A stretch of 64,000 nucleotides of DNA from Flavobacterium sp. (lineage in GTDB: Bacteria; Bacteroidota; Bacteroidia; Flavobacteriales; Flavobacteriaceae). The stretch covers positions 186,001-250,000 of the forward strand of contig JADKHM010000004.1 in assembly GCA_016721735.1 (NCBI GenBank). Reading direction: 5' to 3'. The notes beneath the pieces were generated by a model. The model worked only from the letters and a program-made list of their open reading frames with translations, did no database searches and was not told the DNA's origin. Below, in pieces: positions 53,296 through 61,661 of the stretch; within the stretch, counting starts at the first letter, position 1, and each line of letters starts with the position of its first letter. The position numbers and the translations under genes are program-made.

Positions 53296-53867
53296 TGGAA
53301 GACTTGCTCCACATCAATAAAACTTTTGAAAAAGTAGTGGCGATTGGCGCCTCGATTCAGCACAAAGAATTTGAAGGTTGCATTTTTAAACACTGTGATT
53401 TCTCTAATAGCGATTTCTCTAACAACACTTTTTTAGATTGTGAATTTATAGATTGTAATTTGTCGATGTGGCAAGTTGCGAATACGAGCTTGCAATCGGT
53501 GTTTTTTAAAAAATGCAAAGTGTTGGGCATTCAATTTCAAAGTTGCACGGACTTCTTGTTTCAAGTCAATTTTGAAGATTGCATTCTAGATTATGCCTCG
53601 TTTGCCAACAAGAAAATGCCCAAAACGAAATTCGTTTCCTGCTCGATGAAAGAAGTCAATTTTGTCGGCACCAATTTGACACAAGCCGTTTTCGATCATT
53701 GCAATTTGGAAAATGCCATTTTTAATGAAACCCAGTTGGCTGGCGCTGATTTTACGACTGCTGTTCACTATAAAATCAATCCTGAGTTTAATCCGATGAA
53801 GAAAGCCAAGTTTTCAACCGCAGGAATCATGGGACTTTTGGAGCAGTATGATATTAAAATAGAATAA
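53295..53867 (+). CDS. Pentapeptide-repeat protein (Qnr/McbG-like)
   Basis: 190 aa. From residue 22 to about 150 the chain follows the A(D/N)LXX five-residue rhythm (CIFKH CDFSN SDFSN NTFLD CEFID CNLSM, and later NFVGTNLTQAVFDHCNLENA), which folds into a right-handed beta-helix. The C-terminus GLLEQYDIKIE corresponds to the helix and dimer end of Qnr-type proteins. Such proteins mimic DNA and may protect gyrase or topoisomerase IV from quinolones and toxins; a role here is inference. Topoisomerase IV genes lie about 3 kb downstream on the other strand. It is coupled to DUF6095 by a 1-base overlap. Confidence 0.85.
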   Translation: MEDLLHINKTFEKVVAIGASIQHKEFEGCIFKHCDFSNSDFSNNTFLDCEFIDCNLSMWQVANTSLQSVFFKKCKVLGIQFQSCTDFLFQVNFEDCILDYASFANKKMPKTKFVSCSMKEVNFVGTNLTQAVFDHCNLENAIFNETQLAGADFTTAVHYKINPEFNPMKKAKFSTAGIMGLLEQYDIKIE

Positions 53868-53878
53868 TCGAGTTGTAC

Positions 53879-54592
53879 ATGAGAATCCTATACATAGCCA
53901 TGTTATTGCTTTACTTTTCTACAAGTTCATTTGGACAATCAAACGAATTAGGCAGTTGGAATGTCCTCAATCTAAAATACACTTTCAATGATAAGATGAG
54001 TGTGTTTGGGGAAGCACAATTGCGTTCACTTAAATTCTACGATGACTTTCATTACTACGAATACAAAGGCGGTTTTGACTTTAAAGCCTTAAAAAATCTA
54101 AAGCTAACTTTGGGTGCTGGAAGTTACCAAACCTATAAAGAAGGCGGAAACTTTGTGACGCCTAAAAACAATAACGAGTTTAGAATTTGGCCACAAGTAA
54201 TGCTATCGCAAAAATTAGGCGCCTTTACTATCGAGCAGCGCTACCGAGCCGAATTTAGATATACCAGCAATGGTTACAGAAATCGCTACCGCTACAGACT
54301 TGGCATGTCATATCCATTTGGAAAGGAAAGTAAAGGATTCAAACCCTTTCAGGTTAGTGCAAGTAACGAACTCTTTTTTACTAATGAGGAACCGTATTTT
54401 GAAAGAAATCGGATACTGCTTGCTTTTAATTACAAACCTTCAAAAGCAACGACTTTACAAATTGGTTACTTGCATCAATTTGATTATAAGATCAATGACG
54501 AAACAGGTCGAGACTTTCTGCAAATTGGATACTATATTGAGATATTTAGAAAGCAGTCGACCATAGCTGACACTGATTCAAAAGACAACTAA
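53879..54592 (+). CDS. DUF2490 family outer-membrane protein
   Basis: 237 aa from the ATG at 53879. A signal peptide ends near residue 19 (TSSFGQ). The mature part alternates amphipathic strands, for example SWNVLNLKYTFNDKMSVFGEAQLR, LTLGAGSYQTY and FTIEQRYRAEFRYT, ending LQIGYYIEIFRK: a small outer-membrane beta barrel as in DUF2490. The function is unknown; some act in outer-membrane diffusion or attachment. The alternative start TTG at 53873 adds two residues. It is 11 bases behind the pentapeptide gene and may be part of that operon. Confidence 0.82.
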   Translation: MRILYIAMLLLYFSTSSFGQSNELGSWNVLNLKYTFNDKMSVFGEAQLRSLKFYDDFHYYEYKGGFDFKALKNLKLTLGAGSYQTYKEGGNFVTPKNNNEFRIWPQVMLSQKLGAFTIEQRYRAEFRYTSNGYRNRYRYRLGMSYPFGKESKGFKPFQVSASNELFFTNEEPYFERNRILLAFNYKPSKATTLQIGYLHQFDYKINDETGRDFLQIGYYIEIFRKQSTIADTDSKDN

Positions 54593-54692
54593 TTAGTAAA
54601 AGTATTGTTGGATGATATTGAAGCAAAAATTGAAAAAGTGTGAAAGTCTATTTTAGACTGCAGATTGAAGTAAAAAAATAAAAAAAAATAGA

Positions 54693-55265
54693 ATGACTGA
54701 AAGCTATCTCGAAAGCGTAAAAAAACAATTTCTCTATTACAAAATGTTGGGAGAAAAAGCGATGCATCAACTCGAGCCGGAGCAACTTTTCTTTATGGCG
54801 AATGAAGACACGAATAGTATTGCCACGATCGTAAAGCATTTGGCGGGCAATATGTTGTCGCGTTGGACGGACTTTATGACGACCGATGGTGAGAAAGAAT
54901 GGCGTCGGCGTGATGCTGAGTTTGAAAATGATTTGACCACGAAAGACGAAGTGATGCAACTTTGGGACAAAGGTTGGGATTGTTTTTTGTACGCATTAAA
55001 TTCGATAGAACCGGAACATCTGGCTCATATTATTTATATTCGCAACGAAGGACACACGGTGATTGAAGCCATCAATCGACAGTTGGCGCATTATCCGTAT
55101 CACATTGGGCAAATCGTCTTTTCGGCGAAACAACTGAAGAATAGTTCATGGGACAGTTTATCAATTCCGAGAAATGCTTCGAACAGTTACAATGCTGACA
55201 AATTCTCGAAAGACAAAAGCATTAAGAATTTTACTGATGATGAATTAAATCGATTGAATAAATAG
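54693..55265 (+). CDS. DUF1572 (DinB-superfamily) protein
   Basis: 190 aa four-helix bundle of the DinB/YfiT type. The three metal His positions are visible as TIVKHLAGN (near residue 48), and RQLAHYPYHIGQIVF (near 130, two His), which usually bind zinc or nickel. Relatives include bacillithiol-transferase-like thiol S-transferases; the activity here is not known. A 100-base gap before it holds nothing recognisable. It is followed by two repeat elements. Confidence 0.82.
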   Translation: MTESYLESVKKQFLYYKMLGEKAMHQLEPEQLFFMANEDTNSIATIVKHLAGNMLSRWTDFMTTDGEKEWRRRDAEFENDLTTKDEVMQLWDKGWDCFLYALNSIEPEHLAHIIYIRNEGHTVIEAINRQLAHYPYHIGQIVFSAKQLKNSSWDSLSIPRNASNSYNADKFSKDKSIKNFTDDELNRLNK

Positions 55266-55270
55266 CTTTT

Positions 55271-55334
55271 CTTTGCGCCTTTGCGCCTTATCGAGAGAAA
55301 GAAAAATTGCTCGCAAAGATGCAAAGACGCAAAG
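55271..55334. repeat. CTTTGCG inverted repeat
   Basis: Left arm CTTTGCGCCTTTGCGCCTTA and right arm GCAAAGATGCAAAGACGCAAAG around an AT-rich loop; it is the same family as at 31809, directly upstream of structured element copy C. Confidence 0.65.
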
Positions 55335-55346
55335 TTTAAACAATAA

Positions 55347-55454
55347 CCCTAGCCCTGGTAGCAGCGATATCCTTTTGTGCCGGCGTTTACTGCGTCTGTT
55401 TGCTCCGCTCGAGTGGCGCAAAAGATATAGCGAATAGCAGGAACAAGCTTCTAA
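55347..55454 (+). repeat. Structured upstream element, copy C
   Basis: CCCTAGCCCTGGTAGCAGCG to ATAGCGAATAGCAGGAACAA and GCTTCT. The central stem CTTTTGTGCC/GGCGCAAAAG differs from copies A and B but pairs (one G-T). The long loop GTTTACTGCGTC with GCTCCGCTCG is shared with copy D. It ends 6 bases before the ATG of the lipoprotein gene at 55460, same orientation. Confidence 0.8.
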
Positions 55455-55459
55455 AAATT

Positions 55460-55834
55460 ATGAAAAAAATATTTGTATTCCCGTTCCTATTGACACTTCT
55501 CTCTTGTTACGACGTGGCGCGTGATTGTCGCGATTTTAAAACGGGAACCTACCAATCGGAAATTTCGATTAACGGTGTCAAACATACCACAACTTCTATT
55601 CGCACCGATTCGTTGGTGATCGAAACCTACAAAGGCAAGACCGACACAGCGTCTATTCGTTGGGTGAACGATTGCGAATATATTTTGCGGAAAGTCCACC
55701 CCAAAAATATGGCGGAACAAAAAGCAATTTCGATCCGAATTTTGACCACGTCGAAAAATTCCTATACTTTTGAATTCGGTGCGGTGGGCAGTAATGCCAG
55801 ACAAAAAGGAACCGCTGAGTTAATTGATAATTGA
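55460..55834 (+). CDS. Small lipoprotein near the topoisomerase IV genes
   Basis: 124 aa from the ATG at 55460. Signal with lipobox TLLSC, mature Cys17, followed by DVARDCRDFKTG. The remaining part is beta-rich with TGTYQSEISINGVKHTT, SLVIETYKGKTDTASIRWVNDCEYIL and YTFEFGAVG, suggesting a lipocalin-like sheet. Relatives in flavobacteria are sometimes labelled topoisomerase IV, apparently because of location only; nothing here is enzymatic. The last residues LIDN and the stop come from an AATTGATAATT spacer. The frame upstream (to 55400) covers the repeat and is not used. Confidence 0.7.
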   Translation: MKKIFVFPFLLTLLSCYDVARDCRDFKTGTYQSEISINGVKHTTTSIRTDSLVIETYKGKTDTASIRWVNDCEYILRKVHPKNMAEQKAISIRILTTSKNSYTFEFGAVGSNARQKGTAELIDN

Positions 55835-55895
55835 TAATGGATAATTGATAACCGACAACTCATAACTGAAAACCGACAACTGATAACCGACAACG
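55821..55895 (+). repeat. AATTGATAATT / CCGACAACTGATAA spacer array
   Basis: Four units of TAATTGATAATTGAT type are followed by four units of ACCGACAACTGATA type. It covers the stop codon of the lipoprotein gene and ends 12 bases before terC. Confidence 0.7.
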
Positions 55896-55907
55896 AAAAC
55901 TTAAATC

Positions 55908-56690
55908 ATGACTGAAATTATATCAAACCCGAATGCTTGGATTGCCTTATTCACACTAACATTTTTGGAAATTGTATTAGGAATCGACAACATCATTTTT
56001 ATCTCAATTGCCACTGGGAAATTACCTGTAGAACAACGCAAAAGAGCCACTAAAATCGGAATGTTTTTGGCGATGTTTATGCGAATTGCGCTGCTTTTAG
56101 GCATTACCGTTTTGATTGCGATGAAAGAACCGTGGGTGAGTTTTCACTTGAGTTGGTTGAGTGCAGATATTTCGGGGCAAAGCCTGATTTTATTGCTCGG
56201 TGGTTTGTTTTTGATTTATAAAAGCACCAAAGAAATACACGAAAAAGTGGACCAAAAAGGCGAAGAAGAAAAGGAATTGAAGACTTCGGCAGCCAAGTCC
56301 TTTAGCAGCGTGATTTTTCAAATTATTTTGATCGATTTGGTGTTTTCGTTCGATAGTATTTTGACGGCAGTTGGGATGACCAATGGTGTCGAAGGCGCGT
56401 TAATCATAATGATTGCAGCGGTTGTTATTTCGGTGTTGATTATGATGCAGTTTGCGGTACCAGTAGGCACTTTTGTGAATAAACATCCATCGATTCAGAT
56501 TTTAGGTTTGTCGTTTTTGATATTGATCGGCTTTATGTTAGTCACCGAAAGCGCTCATTTGGCGAATGCTTCTTTCTTCGGAAACCATGTAGATGTGGTG
56601 CCGAAAGGCTATTTGTATTTTGCGATTTCCTTCTCGTTGTTGGTGGAAGTTTTGAATATGAAAATGTCGAAGAAGAATAAGGAAGAGTAG
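55908..56690 (+). CDS. TerC family membrane protein
   Basis: 260 aa with seven predicted helices. LEIVLGIDNIIFISIATGKLP (near residue 19) and DLVFSFDSILTAVGMTNG (near 138) are the two TerC motifs with conserved Asp residues that could bind a metal; the loop between contains the acidic/Lys-rich KVDQKGEEEKELK. TerC proteins are linked with tellurite resistance and with manganese export in exoenzyme metalation. Either role is possible; no ter genes are adjacent. A hairpin follows at 56769. Confidence 0.9.
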   Translation: MTEIISNPNAWIALFTLTFLEIVLGIDNIIFISIATGKLPVEQRKRATKIGMFLAMFMRIALLLGITVLIAMKEPWVSFHLSWLSADISGQSLILLLGGLFLIYKSTKEIHEKVDQKGEEEKELKTSAAKSFSSVIFQIILIDLVFSFDSILTAVGMTNGVEGALIIMIAAVVISVLIMMQFAVPVGTFVNKHPSIQILGLSFLILIGFMLVTESAHLANASFFGNHVDVVPKGYLYFAISFSLLVEVLNMKMSKKNKEE

Positions 56691-56702
56691 TTTTTTTGCT
56701 CG

Positions 56703-56735
56703 CACCCGAGCGGTAGCGAATTGACGAAGTAAAGA
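56703..56735 (-). repeat. Fragment related to the loop of copies C and D
   Basis: CACCCGAGCGGTAGCGAATT then GACGAAGTAAAG resembles ACCCGAGCGGAGCGACTGAC with GCAGTAAAC in the loop of copy D. The arms of the element are absent. Confidence 0.5.
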
Positions 56736-56768
56736 CGCGAAGACGCGAAGATATTTTTTAATAGAATA

Positions 56769-56808
56769 GGGCGCAAAGAAATCAATCTTTGCGCCCTTTG
56801 CGTTTTTA
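56769..56808. terminator. GGGCGCAAAGA hairpin between terC and parC
   Basis: GGGCGCAAAGA and TCTTTGCGCCC form a perfect 11-bp stem with a 6-base loop, followed by TTTGCGTTTTTATT. The stem belongs to the CTTTGCG repeat family, which may here act as the terminator of convergent genes. Confidence 0.6.
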
Positions 56809-56827
56809 TTCTGTGCGAACTTTGCGG

Positions 56828-59527
56828 TTAAAACAAAGTAATCTGCCCATCGTCATCGAGCTGAATATCTTCATCGGCAACTTCAACATCTGTTTCTCCC
56901 GACACTTCTAATTCTTCTGGAACGACTTCTTCTGGCGCTTCGTAAGGCAATGGTTCGAGCAAATTGACTTGCTTCAATTTATCTGTGGTGAGTTGATTTC
57001 CGAGCGCTTTAAATCCTTTGACGGCTATAAACGCTTCCAAGTCGACGACTTGATTTTCTTTTTGCACGCCTTTGACTTTGGTAAAAACCAATTCTGCAAC
57101 TGGGCGGTAATCGGTGGCAACAATTTCCAACTGTGAGTTTGGATGTTCGGTAATAAAGGTTTCTTCTTTGCCTTCGGATTCAACCAAGAAGCGCTTCACA
57201 TAGTAGCGCTCTTTTTCTCCATCGTAATAAATGGCTGAAATTGGTTTGTTTGGAATCCATTTTTCTAGGACAACCATATCTTCGTCGAAATGCGTCGTGA
57301 TTTCCGGAATGATGACTTTGAGTTTTCCGGTTTGTGAAATCACTAGAATCTTGTCACTAGGTCTGAACTCACCCAATAATTCGCCACGTGCGTCGGTATT
57401 GAGCTTTTGAACCGTATCATCGAACCAGATTTTTCTCGGCAACAACGTAGAAATTCCTTTCTCCTTGATTTCGATTTTCTTGATCGGATATTTGGTCACG
57501 AGATTTCCTTTCGAAGCACGACCTTTAATCGCAATAGAAGCAAAATCCAAATCCCATTTGAGTTTCTTAATGCTGCCCACTTGACGCAACAAAACGGTAA
57601 TGACTTCTGCTTCTCCGTTTGGATTACAAGTAAAATAAAGAATTTGCGAACCTTTGGTTTCATTAGTCAAATCATACAATTTGTCGCGCGTCACGCCCGA
57701 AACATTAAATCGTTTGATATACGCCGGACCTGATTTTCCATCGCGGTAAATCATGTTATAAATGGTTCGTTTATCACTTTTATCAAAAATCGCTACGTGA
57801 ATAATGTCTTTGCCGACAAACTTCTTGTCATCCACTTTTGAAATCATCATATTTCCGTCGCGCAGGAATACAATCACGTCATCAATGTCGGAACAATCCG
57901 TGACATATTCGTCTTTTTTGAGTCCAGTTCCGATGAAACCTTCTTCTCGATTGACATACAATTTGGTATTTCGAAGTACCACTTTCGTCGCTTCAATATC
58001 GTCAAAAATGCGCAGCTCGGTTTGACGTTCTCGTCCTTTTCCGTATTTCTCTTTAAGCTTGGTGAAATAAGCAATGGCGAAATCCGTCAAATGTTCTAAA
58101 TCATATTTGACTTGTTCGATGTCACCTTCTAACGCATCAATTTTATCTTGCGCTTTATTGCTATCGAATTTGGAAATACGCATGATCTTGATTTCCGTCA
58201 AACGCAAAATATCTTCTTCGGTAATCGCTCTTTTTAAAGGTTTGATAAAAGGTTTCAATCCTTCGTCGATGGCAGAAATCACGCCTTCTTTGGTGGTTTC
58301 TTCTTCAATCAAACGGTAGATTCTATTCTCGATGAAAATACGTTCTAATGACAAGAAATGCCATTGTTCTTCGAGTTCACTCAATTGAATTTCAAGTTCA
58401 CTTTTAAGCAATTGCACCGTACGCTCCGTCGATATTTTCAACATATGCGACACGCCAACGAACAAAGGTTTGTTGTCTTGAATCACACAGCCCAAAGGCG
58501 CGACGGAAGTTTCACAAGCGGTGAAAGCAAAAAGCGCATCGATGGTTTTGTCTGGAGAAACGCCGGGATATAAGTGAATCAGAATCTCCACTTCCGCAGC
58601 CGTATTGTCTTCTATTTTCTTGATTTTGATTTTGCCTTTTTCATTGGCTTTCAAAATACTGTCAATCAATGTGGTGGTGTTGGTCGAAAACGGAATTTGC
58701 GTAATGACCAACGTATTCTTGTCTAATTGTCCAATCTTCGCTCGAACTCGCACACGTCCACCGCGCATCCCGTCGTTATAATTGGATATATCTGCAATTC
58801 CCGCCGTTTGAAAATCCGGAAAGATCTGAAATGGTTTACCTTTTAAAATCTTAATCGACGAATCAATCAATTCATTAAAATTGTGCGGCAACACTTTCGT
58901 AGATAAACCTACGGCAATTCCCTCAGCACCTTGCGCTAAAAGCAACGGAAATTTTACCGGAAGATTGTTTGGTTCCGCACGTCGACCGTCGTAAGAAACA
59001 CCCCAATCGGTAATCTTTGGCGAGTACAAAACCTCTAAAGCAAATTTCGACAAACGCGCCTCAATATAACGCGAAGCTGCAGCGCCATCTCCAGTGAGGA
59101 TATTTCCCCAGTTTCCTTGGCAATCAATCAGCAATTCCTTTTGACCAATTTGCACCATCGCATCGCCGATACTGGCATCTCCGTGCGGATGGTATTGCAT
59201 GGTGTGACCAACGACATTAGCGACTTTGTTATATCGACCATCATCCAGTTCTTTGAGCGAATGCATGATCCGACGTTGCACTGGTTTGAATCCATCTTCA
59301 ATGGCAGGAACGGCGCGCTCTAGAATTACATACGAAGCATAGTCCAAAAACCAGTCTTTATACATACCGGTAACTTTGGTAATCGTATCGTTTTCGTCTT
59401 CGTTATTCTCGTAGAAATGATGCTCAACGGCAGGACTCACGGCATCAGCCAATTCCTCTTGGGCTTCTTCCTGAGCGTCGTCTTCCTCTAGGTTGTCATT
59501 GATATCTTCGTCTTCTTCGTCTTTCAT
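56828..59527 (-). CDS. parC: Topoisomerase IV subunit A
   Basis: 899 aa. The catalytic core has the active Tyr154 in AAASRYIEARLS after QYHPHGD and GNWGNILTGDGAA; the C-terminal part (residues 520-820) is a pinwheel of blades. Adjacent to parE, which confirms topoisomerase IV over gyrase. Both ends are acidic: residues 1-50 (DEEDEDINDNLEEDD) and the last 45 (EEVVPEELEV, DEDIQLDDDGQ). The last five residues QITLF fit the beta-clamp-binding motif QxxLF. It decatenates chromosomes. Copy D of the structured element lies 54 bases upstream of the start. Confidence 0.95.
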   Translation of the reverse strand: MKDEEDEDINDNLEEDDAQEEAQEELADAVSPAVEHHFYENNEDENDTITKVTGMYKDWFLDYASYVILERAVPAIEDGFKPVQRRIMHSLKELDDGRYNKVANVVGHTMQYHPHGDASIGDAMVQIGQKELLIDCQGNWGNILTGDGAAASRYIEARLSKFALEVLYSPKITDWGVSYDGRRAEPNNLPVKFPLLLAQGAEGIAVGLSTKVLPHNFNELIDSSIKILKGKPFQIFPDFQTAGIADISNYNDGMRGGRVRVRAKIGQLDKNTLVITQIPFSTNTTTLIDSILKANEKGKIKIKKIEDNTAAEVEILIHLYPGVSPDKTIDALFAFTACETSVAPLGCVIQDNKPLFVGVSHMLKISTERTVQLLKSELEIQLSELEEQWHFLSLERIFIENRIYRLIEEETTKEGVISAIDEGLKPFIKPLKRAITEEDILRLTEIKIMRISKFDSNKAQDKIDALEGDIEQVKYDLEHLTDFAIAYFTKLKEKYGKGRERQTELRIFDDIEATKVVLRNTKLYVNREEGFIGTGLKKDEYVTDCSDIDDVIVFLRDGNMMISKVDDKKFVGKDIIHVAIFDKSDKRTIYNMIYRDGKSGPAYIKRFNVSGVTRDKLYDLTNETKGSQILYFTCNPNGEAEVITVLLRQVGSIKKLKWDLDFASIAIKGRASKGNLVTKYPIKKIEIKEKGISTLLPRKIWFDDTVQKLNTDARGELLGEFRPSDKILVISQTGKLKVIIPEITTHFDEDMVVLEKWIPNKPISAIYYDGEKERYYVKRFLVESEGKEETFITEHPNSQLEIVATDYRPVAELVFTKVKGVQKENQVVDLEAFIAVKGFKALGNQLTTDKLKQVNLLEPLPYEAPEEVVPEELEVSGETDVEVADEDIQLDDDGQITLF

Positions 59528-59581
59528 TTATGCTGAATTTATTTCAGTATCTTTTTTTAGGATTTATTCTGAATTTATTTC

Positions 59582-59685
59582 AGAAGCTATTCCTGCTATC
59601 CGCTAAATCTTTTGTGCCACCCGAGCGGAGCGACTGACGCAGTAAACGCCGTCACAAAAGGATACCGCTGCTATCAGGGCTAGGG
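59582..59685 (-). repeat. Structured upstream element, copy D
   Basis: On the minus strand CCCTAGCCCTGATAGCAGCG to TAGCGGATAGCAGGAATAGC then TTCT. The central stem CTTTTGTG/CACAAAAG is perfect. The loop matches copy C closely (GGCGTTTACTGCGTC). It lies between parE and parC, oriented with parC. Confidence 0.8.
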
Positions 59686-59703
59686 CTCTCCGTTTCTATT
59701 GAT

Positions 59704-61566
59704 TTAATTCGCTTCCACCGTATCCAATTCTACCTTCAAATTATTGATGATAAAATCCTGGCGATCCGGTGTGTTTTTTCCCATATAGAACGACAATAGT
59801 TGCTCTACGGAGGTATTTTTGTCCATCATAATCGGGTCAAGTCGGATGGTTTCTCCAATGAAATTTTTGAACTCATCCGGCGAAATTTCCCCCAATCCTT
59901 TAAATCGCGTGATTTCTGGTTTTGGTTTTAATTTTTCAATCGCATCACGTCTTTCCTCATCCGAATAACAATAGATGGTTTCCTTTTTATTTCGAACACG
60001 GAACAAAGGCGTTTGCAAAATATACAAATGTCCTTCTTTGATTAATTCCGGAAAAAACTGCAAGAAGAACGTAATGAGCAACAAGCGAATGTGCATCCCA
60101 TCGACGTCGGCATCGGTAGCGATCACGATGTTGTTGTAACGCAGATTCTCCATGTCGTCTTCGATGTCTAGTGCCGCCTGCAATAAATTGAATTCCTCGT
60201 TTTCGTAAACAATTTTTTTGCTCATGCCATACGAATTCAAAGGCTTACCACGCAAACTAAACACGGCTTGTGTATTGACATCACGTGATTTTGTAATCGA
60301 GCCGGAAGCCGAATCTCCCTCAGTGATAAAAAGTGTACTTTCTAAATACCGTGGATTTTTAACATCAGGCAAATGCACCCGACAGTCACGCAGTTTCTTG
60401 TTGTGCAAACTCGATTTCTTCGCGCGGTCTTTGGCTAATTTTCGAATACCAGACAGTTCTTTACGTTCGCGTTCTGCCTGCAAAATTTTGCGCAACAGTA
60501 AGTCGGCCGTTTCTGGATTCTTATGTAAAAAATTATCTAATTTGTTTTTAATAAAGTCATTGATAAAGGTACGCACCGAAGGCATTCCAGGTTCAGAGCC
60601 CATTTCGGTCGAACCCAATTTGGTTTTGGTCTGCGACTCAAAAACAGGTTCCATGACTTTAATGCTCACCGCACTCACGATTGACTTTCTTATATCCGAA
60701 GGTTCGAAACCTTTGTTATAAAATTCCCGAATCGTTTTGACGATGGCCTCGCGAAAAGCTACCAAATGCGTTCCTCCTTGCGTGGTATTTTGACCGTTGA
60801 CGAACGAATGGTATTCTTCGCTGTATTGTGATTTACTGTGCGTGATGGCTACTTCGATATCGTCACCCAAAAGATGAATGATTGGATAAACCATATCTTC
60901 GATGGCGATATTCTCATCAAGCAAGTCTTTTAGTCCGTAATCGGAGTAGAATTTTTCGCCGTTGTAAATGATTGTTAAACCCGTATTGAGGTAACAATAA
61001 TTCTTCAACATTTTGATTACATATTCGTTTCGGAATTTGTAATTTTTAAAAATGGCTTCGTCTGGTATAAAAGTAACTTTGGTTCCTTTGCGCTTGGTAG
61101 TTTCGATGATATCTTCCTCGAGCACGAGATTTCCTCCGTTGAATTCCGCTGCTTTTTGTTTGTCTTCACGCACCGATTCGACGCGGAAATAGTTGGATAA
61201 GGCGTTGACCGCTTTGGTTCCGACGCCATTTAAACCAACAGATTTTTTAAAGGCAAGCGAATCGTATTTACCGCCGGTATTCATTTTAGAAACCACATCA
61301 ACTACTTTCCCGAGCGGAATACCTCGACCATAATCGCGTACCGAAACGGTTTTGTCTTTGATAGTAACTTCAATGGTTTTCCCGGAACCCATCACAAACT
61401 CGTCGATACAGTTGTCGATGACTTCTTTGAGTAGTATATAAATACCATCATCAGGAGACGAACCGTCGCCTAATTTTCCGATATACATTCCGGGTCGCAT
61501 GCGGATGTGTTCTTTCCAATCGAGCGAGCGAATATTATCTTCGGTATATTGATTTTGTTCGGACAT
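59704..61566 (-). CDS. parE: Topoisomerase IV subunit B
   Basis: 620 aa ATPase subunit. GHKL ATP site: VIDNCIDEF (near residue 49), GRGIPLG and LNGVGTKAVNAL; TOPRIM domain: TEGDSASGS (near 413) and DADVDGMHI (near 490). The short length and lack of the extra gyrase insert agree with ParE. With parC downstream (176 bases later, containing copy D) it unlinks sister chromosomes. The ATG at 61566 gives MSEQNQYTEDNIRSLDWKEH. It has its own upstream region of 343 bases. Confidence 0.96.
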   Translation of the reverse strand: MSEQNQYTEDNIRSLDWKEHIRMRPGMYIGKLGDGSSPDDGIYILLKEVIDNCIDEFVMGSGKTIEVTIKDKTVSVRDYGRGIPLGKVVDVVSKMNTGGKYDSLAFKKSVGLNGVGTKAVNALSNYFRVESVREDKQKAAEFNGGNLVLEEDIIETTKRKGTKVTFIPDEAIFKNYKFRNEYVIKMLKNYCYLNTGLTIIYNGEKFYSDYGLKDLLDENIAIEDMVYPIIHLLGDDIEVAITHSKSQYSEEYHSFVNGQNTTQGGTHLVAFREAIVKTIREFYNKGFEPSDIRKSIVSAVSIKVMEPVFESQTKTKLGSTEMGSEPGMPSVRTFINDFIKNKLDNFLHKNPETADLLLRKILQAERERKELSGIRKLAKDRAKKSSLHNKKLRDCRVHLPDVKNPRYLESTLFITEGDSASGSITKSRDVNTQAVFSLRGKPLNSYGMSKKIVYENEEFNLLQAALDIEDDMENLRYNNIVIATDADVDGMHIRLLLITFFLQFFPELIKEGHLYILQTPLFRVRNKKETIYCYSDEERRDAIEKLKPKPEITRFKGLGEISPDEFKNFIGETIRLDPIMMDKNTSVEQLLSFYMGKNTPDRQDFIINNLKVELDTVEAN

Positions 61567-61622
61567 AGTAAGTTTTGTGGAAACGTGCTAATATAGCATA
61601 TCTCAATAGATTTTGGAAGCAG

Positions 61623-61655
61623 AAAAAATAGAAGTTATTAATAGGATATTGACAA
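61623..61655 (-). promoter_or_regulatory. Possible parE promoter
   Basis: On the minus strand TTG (61655-61653), 22-base spacer, TATTTTTT (61630-61623; 7 of 8 bases of TAnnTTTG). It lies about 57 bases before the parE ATG. Confidence 0.35.
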
Positions 61656-61661
61656 AAAAAA

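Noticed and set aside
55821..55895. Possible CRISPR array or iteron origin in the AATTGATAATT / CCGACAACTGATAA units
   Set aside because: No spacers, unit length varies, no rep gene or DnaA-type boxes nearby, and similar units occur in other spacers.
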